Assembly: GCF_963576615.1 (NCBI RefSeq)
Contig: NC_088708.1
Coordinates: 62,001-126,000 of the forward strand
Reading direction: 5' to 3'
DNA length: 64,000 nt
Origin: Watersipora subatra
Taxonomy: Eukaryota > Bryozoa > Gymnolaemata > Cheilostomatida > Watersiporidae
This document shows, in pieces, positions 1-13,395 of the stretch; the stretch's first letter is position 1; every line of letters begins with the position of its first letter. A program made the translations under genes and the position numbers. The notes below the pieces were generated by a model. That model was given only the letters and a program-made list of their open reading frames with translations, was not told the origin of the DNA and ran no database searches.

Positions 1-3000
1 GTGGGTCGGGCCAGTCAACTTTAGTACTAATGATGCCTACGGCCTGGGTGATAACATGATTGCTGATTTATTATCCAATGAAATTTCTCTTTCATGTTTA
101 TTCACTGTTAACCCCTACTGGGTTTTATTGTTATAGCCGGGATGCTATAGATTATTATCTGTGAAATGTTATTATGCATGTACAGTAGTGACACGGCCAT
201 GTTATAACAGTTCAGTTGTAATCACTACCTCATTCATAATTCCGAGACCTTATTAATGCGGCTTTTCATCTTGCTTTAAAATTTGGCTAGAAAACAATCA
301 TAGCTTAATTATATTCACACATTGATATGAAGGCTGTGTATCATATCATTGCCCGTGAGCTTTCTACAAGTTATGCCTGTAGCACAGAGGGTCGGGCAAC
401 CATTATTACTTCATGAACATTTCAATGGAAATATCATGAACTATGATAAAGAAAGTTACAAAAGACAAACCTGATGAGAAAAGTAACAGTTTTAGATAGC
501 TATTACTAATTGATTAGCGCCTATCAGGTATATACTATTGACATTGCTTGGTTATATCAATTCAAAGGAGTAGACTTGTGCTCTGACTTATGCAGTGATA
601 ACAATTTTATAATGCTTTTTGTAAAAACTTAGACACTGGCCAATATAGTTCATTGTATGCAGCGAGCTTGGCTAACAATGAACTCATGATATATAGCCTG
701 GGCAAGCCCACACAAATAAGGGTGTTTGTTGTTGTGTTGTATGCAACAGCCACCTCCATTGAATAAAAAACTTGTAGTTGCTTGCCCAGGCTGGAAGATA
801 TCAAATTCAAACATGGTTATCTGCTAGTTTTCAGATTGTTTTAAATCATAAACTTTGGTGGTATAATAAATGGATTATGTAACCACGATGCTGCCCTATT
901 ACAAGAATAATCATGCTTAAATTTGCAGCAGCCTTTATCAATACTGCTCAAGCAAAGCAATCACCTACCCTAGTTCAGTGATTGAGCAAAACCAGACTAT
1001 TTCCTCTTCCTCCCAAAAGGATTATGACGATTACATGGCCGCAAGGCTGTTTGAAAATGGTACTGTGGGGAGAGTCCGAGAGGGGTACTGAGTGCCCTCT
1101 CGGTGGGGGTATGGCTCCGTGGGTTCTCCCCCCCCAAAAACTTTTTAGTATAACTAGTTAAAATGGTGCAAATCTAGCACACTTGGCTCCTGATGGGGAT
1201 CATGTTCTCGCTGCAAGTTTGGCATTATAAACCAGTTTTCTGAATATAAAACTGTTTATTGAGATTGTTTTAACAATGCTTATTTAAAATATTATGTGAA
1301 TGAAAGCTGCTAAAAGGGTTGGCCACAGCTAGCATGAGGTAGAATTATCACCGGGTACCGTGCTAAACAGTGTATGAGACGAGTAGTCTCTTATGAAATA
1401 ATTCAATTAAGTAATACTGTAAAGTTAAAAAGTGAAATTAGTAGAGCACCATGTTAAAAATAATGCTCTTATACTGTAGTCTACATACTGTAGTCTACAT
1501 CACTGAGCAAGTAGTAGACTTAAGTTTGAGCTATGCATGTTACATGCAAAGCTCAAACATAATTTTATTTCTATGAACAAAATATTTTGTACATAAGCAT
1601 TAATTTACATATATACTACTACAAAAAATACGACCATGTTCAATTGTCTCTGTATGAAATGCTTAGAAGCATTTATTTTGCTAGAGTTCAACGCTATGAA
1701 GTTGCCGTGTGAGCTACCATAATAATTTTTTTTGTATATCCCAACTATAATAAAAGTACAAAAAGTTTACATCATTTCTATCATCTGAATTATTTTTATT
1801 CTGATCAGACAAAAAATCAATAACGATCGCAGGATCAAATAACTTTTTATTTTACCATTTTAAAATTCGAGTAAAAGTTGATTGGGTTTTTCAATTTTTA
1901 TTTTTTTTCCAAGGAGGCACGACTTTCTTAGCTTTTAGCACAAAGCAACGCCTCTCAGATAATTTTTTCATATTGTAATTCATCGACTAATATCTTGTTG
2001 ATGATATTTAAAACTTACTAGCATTCACATCCTTTGTTTAACGTTACTAGACGACAGCTTTATAAACGTCTACCGAAAGCGACATAAAGTTTGTTTCTCC
2101 ACGCAACCGATAAACGAAATTAAAATGATAAACGATAAACGACACCCTTTTCCCAGCCCAAGGGTTGAATGATGCAAAATCAAGCAAAAATGATGTGAAT
2201 TCCGGGATATGAGCCTCAAAAAATGGTGCTTCCATGGCAGTATCCGCAGTATAGAAGGATATGGCCCTGCATGGCAGTTTAGTTGAATGAGCTAAGAACT
2301 GTAATGCATTGTATTTTGAACCGCATCATGCTGGGGTTAGTTCATGAAATTATCTGTTCCCTAATTGGAACTAGACAGAAGAGTTTGGATTTGAACTTGG
2401 TAATGGAAACTGACAGTCAATAAATAATAAGTACTGGACATCCTTCCTTGCTGAGATCTGGGCATTGCCCCCTTGATCGATTCATATGAACAATTTATAC
2501 ATTTGGAGAATTATAAATACATTCATTATTCAGTTTGTTCAAACCTAGCTAGATATTCTCTCAAGAAAGATTTTCAACATGGCATTGTTGAGTTCAATGA
2601 ACTAAGGTTTCTTTGCAGAACTTTGCGGAAATCGTGTGTAGCCAAACACCGTTTTTTGGCCCAAGACTGCTCTGCTCTGATCGCTGGGGTAATGAAATAC
2701 CGGAAAAATAATACACAACAGAGTAAATTCTTGAGAATTGGGTGATTGCATTAAGCTTTTGCCTAAAAAATTTAAAATGGTAAAATACGAAATTTCCTCT
2801 AGCAACTTATCTAAAAAAGCTTATAGGAAGCTTATTTGTTCTAGAATTCCAAAAGCCAAATTAAACTCACTAAAAAATGGTAGTATGTAAATATGTGAAT
2901 CTGTATTCACACTGTTGTTTTGATTTCATTTTATGAAACAGGTTTGAGCTTGAGCTTTGCCAGATACTCAATCATAATATGTTTAGCTTGGATGTCAACA

Positions 3001-6000
3001 GTCTAGTAATATAAGGGCCAAGACTGGGATCTCATTAACAAATCCAGACCACCATATCATCAACTTAGCTGCACAGACTACGGCAAGTCATATCTCATGT
3101 TCTACCTGCAACACAAAATTGAGCTGTCATTTACAAAGCTGTCTATTAACGAGCTTATGCAGAAGCAATGAAAGCTCTTCAGGCATGCTCTCTATCTAAT
3201 GAATCCAATGAAATAGCTGGCCAAGGACTGACATGATCAACTTGCAATAGTTGTTTTAAAATTTATATTAAACCTTGGACTGTTGTAGTAAGGAAATAGC
3301 TATGATCAGAATATTGTTGAGTTTCAAATCTGGAATAATTGAAAAATCGCCTCATTGCATGTTATTGATTTACTCTAGAATGTCAACAGCATAATTATTA
3401 TAGACTTATTTAATATTGAAAAAATTCATTTGAAGCAATTGAAATTTCACAAGCATGACTAAGTTGTGTACATATTAATAATTAGAGCTTTGTATATATT
3501 CTCCTTGATAACCATAGAATTGTGTTGTGAAGCTCTTGGACTAAATAGCTGTACATGTAAAACTAGGTAAATTTATAGTATCACACCTTTTCACATTTGC
3601 AGAAAATTGGAATGAGCTACAATAAAGGAATGTTGAAAACGGGGCAAACAGCCAAACATCGCTTTTGTAGGTAGTTTTAGATATAATTGATAACAATGGT
3701 AAAAACCCTCTGTCTAATATTATTGGTTGTATTGTTTAGTTTATTATTTAGTTTTATTGTTAGCCTAAGCTCAGTCTCAGGATAGTTGCAGTTGATATAT
3801 TTTTATATACATGCTAAATGGTAAACTCGTTGGCTGTTATGCTACATCCTTCCTAATTCAGCGAGCCCAATAATATCTACTAACCAATGCCCTAAAACCT
3901 CTGTTGGATTGTGCATAAACTGCTATCTTCCACAATCTAATACTACAATTATTTAATACTATACGATTGCTTATTTATAGCGTGGTTATACCTTGTCTCA
4001 TTATTAACAGATGCTATGAGTTACATAACTTAACTCAATGATGGGATTTATGTTGTATATGAAACAATGATGCTGTGAGTTATTGGGAGTGCTTGCTTTC
4101 AGTATGGGCCAGCGCGACAACTAGAGTGACCTGGTAATATTACAACCACAGCTGAGAAGAACATTTCTATAGACAAGCATTTAGCTATTATTATCGGTTA
4201 CTTTGTTCTTTTAGCTATCAGGATGTTTCTCTGAGCACTGTACACTATGATACCAAACAGTCTTAATACTAATATTCTGTAATGTGCTTTTGCAGTAGAA
4301 ACAGGTAATTGAAACCACCCCTTGATCGACAGCGAAACTCATGATGCTTTGAAATGAGTATGATTTAAATGTAAATTTATATATGGCTTGGCACTTCAAT
4401 CATGGTGGCCTTTTGAAGGGAGTGGTTTTTGGTAGAGCTTATTGTATGTCAGGTTTTGAGGCAACTGAAGCCATTCTCCCATTATCAATGAAAACAAAAA
4501 TAAAGTTTCAGCTAATCCTGCAAAATTATTGGGCAATGCAGTCACAGTTGTTTAACCAATGCTTCATGGATATCAATAATGGCCAATTGATGTTTGTCAC
4601 TAGTATGACTGTATTTCACCAGAGATACAATAGGTAAGAAAACTTACCATCTTGTTAAAATTCAAGAATAAACATGACTCTGAAATCCTCTAATTGTAGC
4701 ATGTAGCTAATGTATCCAAACTGCTGCAATCTAAGCTTGAAGCTGTACTATTGACAAAATTTTATCGCCTTACTATTTGAATGATGGCTTCAAACAACCC
4801 ATTCGATGGGCATTGTCTGACTCAAATCTCTTAATTCCACTTTCCTAATTCAACAAACAAAATGTAGTTTGTGGAGTCAAATATATGTGAATAGTATAGT
4901 ATTAGTTGAGCCATCTGTAAGCTTTTGTAGTAGAGCTAAAAGGATGAAATACTACTTTAAATTACTACATTACACTTATTTAGGATTTTTTGCCTTGCCT
5001 GATATCGATAAAATGCACTTAATACCAGCAAATCCTTTGGTTGGGAGCAATGATCTGGCAATTGTTTTCACTTAATCTGATACATAAAACCTTTAGTGTA
5101 TTTTATTTTACTGAGTGAAGATTGATTTTTCCTATTAAGTTGCAGCGTCATTTGTAGTACTCAGAAAATCTGTAATCTGTATGATTATTTGACTTTTGTA
5201 AGTGTTGCTTAAAGCATGGAGTTAAGGTTGTTATATGTGAGCCAAGGGGGTGGCCATGGTTTGCTATGAGCTGACATTTATACACAGTATCATATAGATG
5301 TCGGTTTCACTGCATATTGGTGCTATGCATACACTAAATTTGATTTACGTGGTAATAAGGAAAAGCCATGATAGTAATGCATTCCTGACACCGCACATCT
5401 TCGCTACTGTTGCAACATCTATCTGATACTCAACCCAACTGAAATGATTAATGTATCCATAATACAATATTCAGTATAAGATAAGCTATTTGTTTTCAAG
5501 TCAAACCAAATAGCTACACTACACATATTGCGTGGTGGGGTAGAGGCACAGCTCTTTCTCTCTCCAAAAGAGCCTACCTAGACTAACTCATATCCATTAT
5601 GTCTTTTTTTTTACTTATGTTGCCATCTTTGGGTTTTTTAAATTCTCTGTATTCCTAGCTTAAAAATACAAACTAAAATAATTGCATTCCATGGTTGTTG
5701 AGTATCCTAATCGCTAATGATTTTAGCGATTGTTGTTATACAAAACATTTGGACTTGTTAGCGAGTCTGGTATAAACTCGCTTGTTATAACTTTATATAT
5801 GAAATAAAAGGTGATCATGCGCGGCGGCTAGTTTCTGGTCCGTGAGCATGGAACATTTAACCTACAATATTTCACTACTGATTTATTAAATCTACCTACC
5901 TAAGTCACTCGCTGATACCGTCAGTCACACAACTTTACAATGGTTAACTATTATTCACAGTATTTTTGGTCAATACATGTTCAACAAATTGGCCATGTTT

Positions 6001-6688
6001 TGCTTTAAAGCTATAAATGCCCAATATCTATGATGATGATGATAAGCAGCTCAGGGGCTGGGCAGCCTATTCATCGCATTGACCAATGAAAACGAGGGAG
6101 GCATTTTCAAATAATCCTTGTAGAATTAAAGCTGGCAATGGTCATTTTGCACTTGATACTGTTAAAGCGATCACCTAGTAGGATACACAACACAATAGAC
6201 AACTATTCAGATAATTAAAAAATATATCGTAGTGACGACATAGACAATATTGAAGCACGTAACCATGAAGAGCTTGTGTCATCTGTGCCATCACACTTTC
6301 TGCAGTCATTTGGATAATCAATTGTGAAAGCTTGCCATGGTGAGTTTGTATAACATACAACATGGCACTATTTAGCCAAAGATTTATCATAAATGTCATA
6401 CTAATATTTCAGTCACTAAGCAATGTTAAATTCCTGAGAACTACATCATTGGATATCACAAAAAATTATAGAACACACGCATACCCCTTGGAGCAAGAGT
6501 AATGGTGGCTGTATTGAGATTTTTAAGACTATTCACAATCCCAAATCTTTTATAATTTAATATATATTAGCTGTTGTTTAAAACATATAATAGAATATTT
6601 AACCTCACAGAAACGACAGAACCACTATGAAGAAATTGCTCCCATATTCAACCATAATATATCATTTAATTTTTTATATCAATTTTAG
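1..6688. other. Long stretch without a recognised gene
   Basis: AT-rich DNA with only short ORFs that resemble no family I know. The first visible exon of the Ulp1-like gene at 6689 begins mid-codon, so upstream exons of that gene probably lie here, but I could not place them. Small structures seen: a GC-rich hairpin cluster at 1067-1131, a 14-bp unit present twice at 1473-1500, and a 9-bp-arm hairpin at 5709-5731. Confidence 0.5.
1067..1131. other. Nested GC-rich hairpins in AT-rich DNA
   Basis: CCGAGAGGG at 1076-1084 is a perfect reverse complement of CCCTCTCGG at 1095-1103, with a 10-base loop. Outside it, GGGGAGA at 1067-1073 pairs with TCTCCCC at 1125-1131. The two nested stems sit in otherwise AT-rich sequence. 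It could be a structured RNA, the end of a mobile element or chance; there is no A/B-box pair supporting a tRNA. Confidence 0.4.
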
Positions 6689-9600
6689 ACCAAGACGTTG
6701 ATGAAGATATTTTTATAGAACTGATGGAACACCAGCTGGCCAACCTTCAGCCTAACATAATCTCAAGAACTCAAACTCTCCTTATAAGGAAACAGAAGGA
6801 GTTAAAACGAGTAAGTTGAAAAACATTAATTCAAATTGTAAGAGTATGTTGAGTAAATCAATATTCCCCATTGAGTTAGATAACTCTGAATCATTAACGG
6901 AGAGTTAGATAACTCCTAATCATCTACCCTACTTACCTACATAACTATATTACTAGTTGTAGCCAGAGCTATTAGTTATGACTTGTATTATTATCATCAC
7001 CCAGACCTTAACACAGAGTTAGATAGCTCCTAATCATTAACGCAGAGCTAGATAACTCCTAATCATTTACCCTACCTACCCACATAACTATATTACTAGT
7101 TGTAGCCAGAGCTCTTAGTTATAAATTGTATTATAATTATCACTCCGAAAGAGCGGTAGTTTGAGACAAGACAAGTTAGAATGATTCACACCGGATGCTC
7201 ACTAAGAATTATCTAATATGAAAATGAATCTCTAGGAGTATGAAATTCAAAACGCAAAAACAAGGCCTCGACCAAATCTAGGCAGGGAGTGGAGATGAGA
7301 GTTAATTAGGTTAAAAATTCAACCCCTCCCTTCCTACTCAAGGGCCGTTATGCACCATTTTTATACTATTCAATCTCAAAAATCCCATTTGCTAACAGGA
7401 GGATGCAGCCCAGAGCCAAAAAGCGCTTACTTACTTACTGCAGGGTGTCCGGCGTGCTCATTTCTGGGCATTGAGCGGATATTTTGTGCGCCGGTTCACC
7501 CTAACTGTAGCTTGGCTGGGACTTGGCAACCACACTATTTGACATTAAAATCAAAAGATTCAGAAGTATAGCTGTGGTGGGGGATCTCTGTGACATGGCC
7601 AAGGTCTGGCTCACCCACCCAAAGACCCTGGCTAACTCTGACACATAACAAAATTAGTACCGACAAGAGGTGGACCAGAGAAAGGTTGATTCATTTATTA
7701 TTGGGGTATAGAATTTCATTGTGTATTAGTAGTAGCAGCACCATTGTAGTACTTGCAGTAGTACTAGTAGTAATAAAAGTAGTGGTGGGGATATGCGTAA
7801 TCAAATTTAAGTGGGAACAACTCTTGGTCTAAACTGCTGTGGATTGTAGAATCAATATTAAATGGCAACTGTCTCAAATTTGATTCATTTCAACAATGAT
7901 TTAAAACAGATTTATGAGGAAGTATGCGATTGAATTTTGATAGTCCTGGCTGTCAACAATTAATTAGTGATCATTATCAAATCAATCTTCAGTGTCATAT
8001 GATTGATTTTTTCATTTTGCTTCACTGATTTAAGAATGATCAGTTGTGATTGAAGTTTGAGTTATCAGTTGAATGTGGGATAGACTCACTATTTACTCCA
8101 GCTCTTGACTAATTTGCCATTAATTCTCATTATCAAATCATTATTCAATCAGTATGGGTATGTGTTATGAGTAACAGTGATTTTTAGATCATTATTAACA
8201 TATTATTAAATCTTAACCCTGGCTAAATCAAATTACAATCATTTTTTCTCTCTGTGTAGCCCGCAGTTCCTAACTCGGTTTGAAAACTGTGTAGTGGTGT
8301 TGGCGATTCTTTGTAATCAGTAGTACCATAGACGTAAGAAAATAGTTTTGTATAGCTTTTAAAAGAAACCTTTGACATCAGTAAAATGTCCTGCTTTAGC
8401 GGGCAATATTTGTTTCTTTTTTGCATTTCTAAAGCAAGCAAGCGGCATCGAGGGGCCAGCATCGTGCTGCATGCTTGCAGTCAAAACTCTTCTTCTTGAA
8501 AATTAAGAATTATTACTAGCATTAAAGAACGGTTACTGGGGTTTTGCTGGTGCTGGAAATACCTAGATTTATTCTAGATACTAGAAATATAAGATATATA
8601 TGTAAAAGAGTGATAAAAACATAATACAGTACATTGAAAAAATACCAAAAAGGTTTACTGCTCTTAATAAGATGTTACACTGCTAAAATAGATCTTAGAC
8701 AGGTGTTTTATAAGCAACTATGTTCTTGATGACAGTTTGTGTTGCAACAGTGTCTTCTAGTGCAGTTCTAATTATAATTTCCCTTCGAAATATCGGACTA
8801 AGTTTTAGATTTTCTTTTATTTATTTTAGGTGGTAGATGTTGGCATAAAACTGGCGATTTCCAAGTCGAAATCAAAAATGAAGGTATGTCTTTTTGAGGT
8901 TGTGATCTAAAGTTGATGTGACGTGATGCTGTCAAAATATCTCTATTTCATTTAATCAGCAGTAAAAGTTCATCATGGGATTAATTTTATCATAATTTTT
9001 GTTACATCAACAAAATATATATTTTGTTGATGTATTTTTTGTTGATGATTTCTTGTAACGAAGCAGAAAATATTTTGCCATTATGTATTATTCATTAACT
9101 TTTTTTATCTTTATCAAATGTTTATTTTCAGTTTCATGCTCTGCTAATTCATGATAGTCTCACTAACGCATTAGACCAGCCTGCTGACATTGTTATAGTA
9201 CCAAGACATGATTCTGAGCGAAGTCACTACTCCCTAATGGTTAGTATTCTTATGCTGAACTTTTATATACTAAAAGACTGTCAAGATATTAATTTTGAGA
9301 ACAATTAGTGTTGCATGGCCGTGCATAGTTATTATAATTGTTTTAAACATTTTAAATCAGCCCATATTTTATTTATAGCGTGTAACTTGAATAAGATAAC
9401 TGTTTTGTAGGCATGGGAATACTTGCTCTGCGTGTATCTATAACATGCAACTTGGATTAGCTTGCATAGCTCTATATACAAGTTGTATATGGTACTCTGT
9501 TTGCAGCTGGTAGATAGGAAACTTAGGAAAATTCATTTAATGGACTCTCTTTCTTACAAAGGACAACAGACCATTGAAAAAAGGTGAGTATGAAATACTT

Positions 9601-11018
9601 CACTAGGTTTGTTAGTAAATCTTACAAAAAGCAACAGGTATTGCCTTTGCATTCTAGCATAAATAGTTTAATCCAAAAACTCACTGTTAGCAACAATATT
9701 TGCAGGAAGCTTGTTTTTGTTGATGAGAGGTTTGCTGATTATGCTGCGACAGATAGTGAGATGGCGGCTATGCAACAGAAAGATTGTGTAAGCTGTGGAC
9801 TGTATGTTATCAAGGTGAGTGACACCAATGATATACAGCCCCCCAAGGATAGCCGACGCTGTCATATGGGCGGGGTTTAATGATGGAGCTCTGTTAGGAT
9901 TATGCTAGCCTAGGTTTCGGAGCTAACACAACTCTCGCGGGGCGATCGTGTTGCCTTGTTAGGTTTTGAAAAACACGACTCGCTGTTAACGTTTCATTAG
10001 CTCATTCAGTCAGTAGACCCCGCGGTTCACAATAGCAAACCTTGAATTTCTACAAGGTAGGGGTGATACCTAATCAAAATAATGCATCCATACAAAATAA
10101 GACATTTCAAATTACGTACTCTTAGTAATTTTAAAATTTGTAAAGGTTGTAGTATATGCTTAAAGTTGAATATAATTTACCCGAACAACGACTTTTTTTC
10201 CTAGTTTTTGATTAATATTTGGCCACCCCTAATATAAAATGACAAAGTCTTTTATCGTTCTTACATTGTTTTACCTTACCAATAAGATGGGACAGCAGGC
10301 AAAGCTGTGCAGTGTAGTTTTCATACTCAAAATCTAAATACAAAACCTAATTCGAGCTATTTTACGATTGTGACTATTAATATCACGAATGCTTGCGTAT
10401 GGCAACTGACTGATCATAATGGTGACAATATTGGGATATTATATTTATTTGACAACAAAGTGAATTAACAGATAAGTAAAATAACCACTATAGTTCATAA
10501 TATTTGTAAATTTACAAGGGGCTTTACTCAGCATATTTGTTTGTTCGGGTGCCGTGTTCGGGTTCATCCCAACAGAGCTCCATCATTAAACCCCGCCCAT
10601 ATGAGAGCCGTCGGCTATCCTTGGGGGCTGTATATCATTGGTGACACTCTCATTCATAGAGGTCTCAAGACTTCAACAATTATCAGTAGGAAACGTCTGT
10701 TTGGATTATTTATCTACACATTAACTATTACTAAGGAACCTAGTCCTATTCTATCAATTTTCACTGTTAACCACAATGCTTTTTCAGCAAAATTAGTGTG
10801 ATTCCTTTTTAATAGGGGATTATGCAACAATCTTGAACTTTCTAGATATTCGGCATATTTTTTGTTGTTGTAAACTTATTAAAGAATAATTCTAAGAATC
10901 TCTATTTTTATAATGTTATTAATATTTTCAGTGTGCGCAACGATATGTTGAATCGTTTGAGCTGGAAAATAGAAAATATGGTGATATGTATGTCTTTAAA
11001 TCCTTCCACATACCGTAA
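6689..11018 (+). CDS. Ulp1/SENP-like (C48) cysteine protease gene, partial at 5' end
   Basis: Ulp1-family proteases cut SUMO- or NEDD8-type modifiers from proteins. Exons with GT-AG borders and matching phases are 6689-6810, 8830-8883, 9132-9239, 9507-9583, 9706-9814 and 10932-11018. The translated pieces read DIVIVPRHDSERSHYSLM, then LVDRKLRKIHLMDSL, then QQKDCVSCGLYVIK. These supply the His (SHYSLM), Asp (MDSL), Gln and Cys (SCGLYV) expected of the C48 active site. The 5' part lies upstream and was not found. In phase, the last exon runs CAQRYVESFELENRKYGD and stops at TAA 11016-11018, yet its second half is open in another frame up to a good donor at 11041 and joins in phase to an exon-like piece at 11217. 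So either the gene ends at 11018 or exon 6 carries a one-base frame break. A host gene is likelier than a transposon-borne protease, because no transposase is nearby. Confidence is good for the domain and lower for the ends. Confidence 0.7.
6899..7146. repeat. Two-copy direct repeat inside intron 1 of the Ulp1-like gene
   Basis: A segment beginning AGATAACTCCTAATCAT and running through CATAACTATATTACTAG to CAGAGCT..TTAGTTAT occurs at about 6903-7003 and again at about 7048-7146 with few differences. Extra partial copies of the GAGTTAGATAACTC start lie at 6872 and 7016. It looks like a local tandem duplication. Confidence 0.7.
7147..8829. other. Remainder of intron 1; no gene recognised
   Basis: The segment 7380-7650 is richer in GC than its surroundings and has short open frames, but I recognise no domain. 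The rest is ordinary AT-rich intron up to the acceptor at 8828-8829. Confidence 0.4.
9004..9033. repeat. Perfect 30-bp palindrome in an intron
   Basis: ACATCAACAAAATAT is followed directly by its exact reverse complement with no spacer. It lies between exons 2 and 3 of the Ulp1-like gene. Function unknown. Confidence 0.8.
9819..10647. mobile_element. 815-bp non-autonomous DNA element, CAATG family, with 7-bp target duplication
   Basis: The element is 9826-10640. Its ends are inverted repeats of about 70 bp starting CAATGATATACAGCCCCC (left arm to about 9895, right arm from about 10571). GTGACAC flanks it on both sides (9819-9825 and 10641-10647), a 7-bp target-site duplication. No transposase reading frame is visible inside. 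It sits in intron 5 of the Ulp1-like gene and starts only 11 bases after the exon end at 9814; the donor GTGAGT overlaps the left duplication. Three further sites in the window carry the same termini. The superfamily is unknown; 7-bp duplications would be compatible with Dada or P-like elements. Confidence 0.85.
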
Positions 11019-11216
11019 CGAATTATTGGCAAGTATAAAGGTATGTGAAACAATAACTATTCCCAGCAGATTTAGCACATCTGTATATTTTGTATGTAAA
11101 TATATGTTAAGATACTTCCTCACTTATTTGGTTTAATTTTCTCAACCTGAACTAACAAATTTTTAACATTTTTGCATTGAATTTCGTTTTTAACCAGTTG
11201 TCTTTATTTATGTTAG

Positions 11217-11279
11217 GAAGATGGTCGAGCATTGGCAGATATCAAGCTCTCTATTGAAGCAGGTATGTTGAAGATGTAA
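11217..11279 (+). other. Exon-like segment downstream of the Ulp1-like gene
   Basis: An acceptor (TTAG at 11213-11216) precedes an open segment EDGRALADIKLSIEA, followed by either a donor GTATGT at 11263 or, if unspliced, a TAA at 11277-11279. It is in phase with the alternative frame of the previous exon (..NELLASIK, ending 11040). This is the main reason to suspect that the C-terminus of the protease runs further than the TAA at 11016. Confidence 0.4.
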
Positions 11280-12086
11280 GCCACGTACAGGCTAGCAAGT
11301 TTTATTTTTGTATATCATGTTAATACATAAAAATTATTTTGCTGTGTTCACCAATCTAGAGCATGAGAATACTATTCTGATATCTTTAAATAGTATAGTG
11401 TTGGTATCTACAGACATTACCTGCTTTATATATATCTAATGCATGTTCTTAACCCTTTGGCTACGGCGCGCTTACGGCCGGGAAAATACCAGCGTACGAA
11501 GGCAGTTACTAGGGCGATTTGAGCCTTCGACATGACTGCATAAAAACTGCAGTAACTTACATCACAATTCTGGTTTATACATAAATTAATATGCCTAGGA
11601 AAGCTGAGAAATTTCTCTACAAGCTGATATTTTTTCTATGCAGATAGCTTGCAAATGCTTTCCAGCAAAAGTTTCAATTTGTTGAAGCTATCAATTTTTT
11701 TTATACGCCATTTTCAATTGTATTTTCCTAATTGATAAAGGTAAGTGACAATGTTGTATAAATAATACTTGCACGGATTCATAGGTTTTCAACAATTTGC
11801 AAAAGAAATTGGTCGTCAAAGAGCATTGAAAGTGGAGTTATGAGCTCTGATGCATTGCGGGAGTGCCAATCGAAATTCTCAGTGTTGACCCAAAAGACCA
11901 GCGAAAAATGGAGGCCTGACAATGTCGCCTAAACTTCGCTATAACTTACATGCAAATTGGAATAGAGCTATAAATGAATATGCATTTGAAAGCTTAGAAA
12001 TTTTTCAACAGGCAGCCATTTATTCCTTAAAAATCGTTCCTGCAAATTTATTCGTCTTTGAATATTTCTATCAAAATTGTGATGTG
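11280..12086. mobile_element. piggyBac-like element: left end and non-coding part
   Basis: TTAA at 11449-11452 is followed by CCCTTTGGCTACGG, matching the TTAA target and CCCTTT-type terminus of piggyBac transposons. The sequence after it, including GGAGTTATGAGCTC near 11830, resembles the region behind a second TTAA-CCCTTT site at 43704. I could not find the matching right end. 11280-11448 shows nothing. Confidence 0.5.
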
Positions 12087-12437
12087 TCAAAGTTGCCACC
12101 TTTTTATCATAAAACATGGATAACAAATACATTTTTGGAAGCAATAACTCTGTGAAAATGGTTTATGATAAGCATCTGCACGGTGTCTTATTTTTGCAAG
12201 AGTTTGCAAAGAAACTGGTTGTCCAAGTCGTCCTTTCCAAGCCAGCAAGCTTTCATCTATAGATATGAATTTACCAGGCAGCAAAACCGAATATAACCGG
12301 TCGCATATCATGGCAAAAACATCTTCTAACTTGAAAAATTTATTGCTAGCAGGCTGTTCAAAATTGTCAGCAAAATGCACAGCAGAAAGTAAACTTGCTT
12401 CTATTTTTCTTTCTATTTTTAATTTTATTAAAAATCA
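12087..12437 (-). pseudogene. piggyBac transposase remnant
   Basis: On the minus strand an open piece reads FEQPASNKFFKLEDVFAM and later GKFISIDESLLAWKGRLG. This resembles the piggyBac (DDE_Tnp_1_7) block around the first catalytic Asp, which here is the D of SIDESLL. Similarity fades soon after the GRLG motif, and no full-length transposase is present. The fragment belongs with the TTAA-CCCTTT terminus at 11449. A complete family member would be around 550-600 residues, so this is a dead fragment. Confidence 0.6.
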
Positions 12438-12930
12438 GCGTAGATAATAAAGGATTGTGGACCAGTAAGACAACAGAGTAGGCTTTCTAAAAATACTTAT
12501 ATGCAAAACTAAATAAATAACTCGCCAAATATCTTTACCATCAACAGGCTCCGAAGCATCGCAATGTTTTTGGAGGCCATATTTATTCGTTTCGGTAAAT
12601 ATAACATTTATAATGGCCGATGTTATAAAAAGCTTTAAATATTAAAAATACTTACCTGTTTAAAAATTTGAACTTACTCCTGCCAAGCTGTCAGCAAAAT
12701 GTAATTTTTTTGGTTTTAAGTCAGCTCCTCTTTAAAATCCGTAAATACTCCAGGTTTCATCACCGGCCATTTCACTTTTGCAATCCAATTCACCCTGTTG
12801 ATCTTATTTTTCACTTTCATCGTTTTCCCCACATTCTTCCGACCCGATATCCTCTTCTTCACTTCCAAACCAGTCGATGTCTTCCTCTAAACAAACTTTT
12901 TTAACGAGGAACATTACAAAGGACTGTAAT

Positions 12931-13395
12931 GTTCTCTTACATTTATGTACATGCATGTATGTACATGCATGTACATGAACGTAAAAGTGTGTACCTGCAA
13001 TGACAAGCATGTACATGTAAGTAAATGCATGAACATATATCTACATGTATGTACATGTTTGTATATGTATAAAAATGAACATAAAAACATGTACCTGCTT
13101 TGACCAGCATGTACATGTATGTACATGCATGCACATGTATTCACCTGTAGGTATATGTATGTAAATGTATGTATATGTATGTAAATGTACATACATGTAT
13201 GCAAGTAAATGAGAAAAACATGTATGTGCAGGTGCATGCACCTACGTGTATATACACCTATGTATACATGAGTGTACATGCATGTAAATGCATTTACATG
13301 TATGCACATGCATTTACATACAGGTAAATGCATTTACATGCATGTACACACATGTACATAGATGTACACACACGTAGGTGCATGCATCTGCAATT
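12931..13395. repeat. Degenerate TGTA/CATG-rich minisatellite
   Basis: About 460 bp built of short words such as GTACATG, ATGCATG and GTATATG in irregular order. The open frames across it encode only repetitive Met/His/Cys/Tyr/Thr text and are by-products of the repeat. Confidence 0.85.

Noticed and set aside
4383..4637. 84-codon frame ending at a donor-like GTAAGA
   Set aside because: No acceptor, start context or recognisable domain supports it as an exon.
12914..13333. His/Cys/Thr/Tyr-rich frames on the minus strand
   Set aside because: Translations of the degenerate TGTA/CATG minisatellite.
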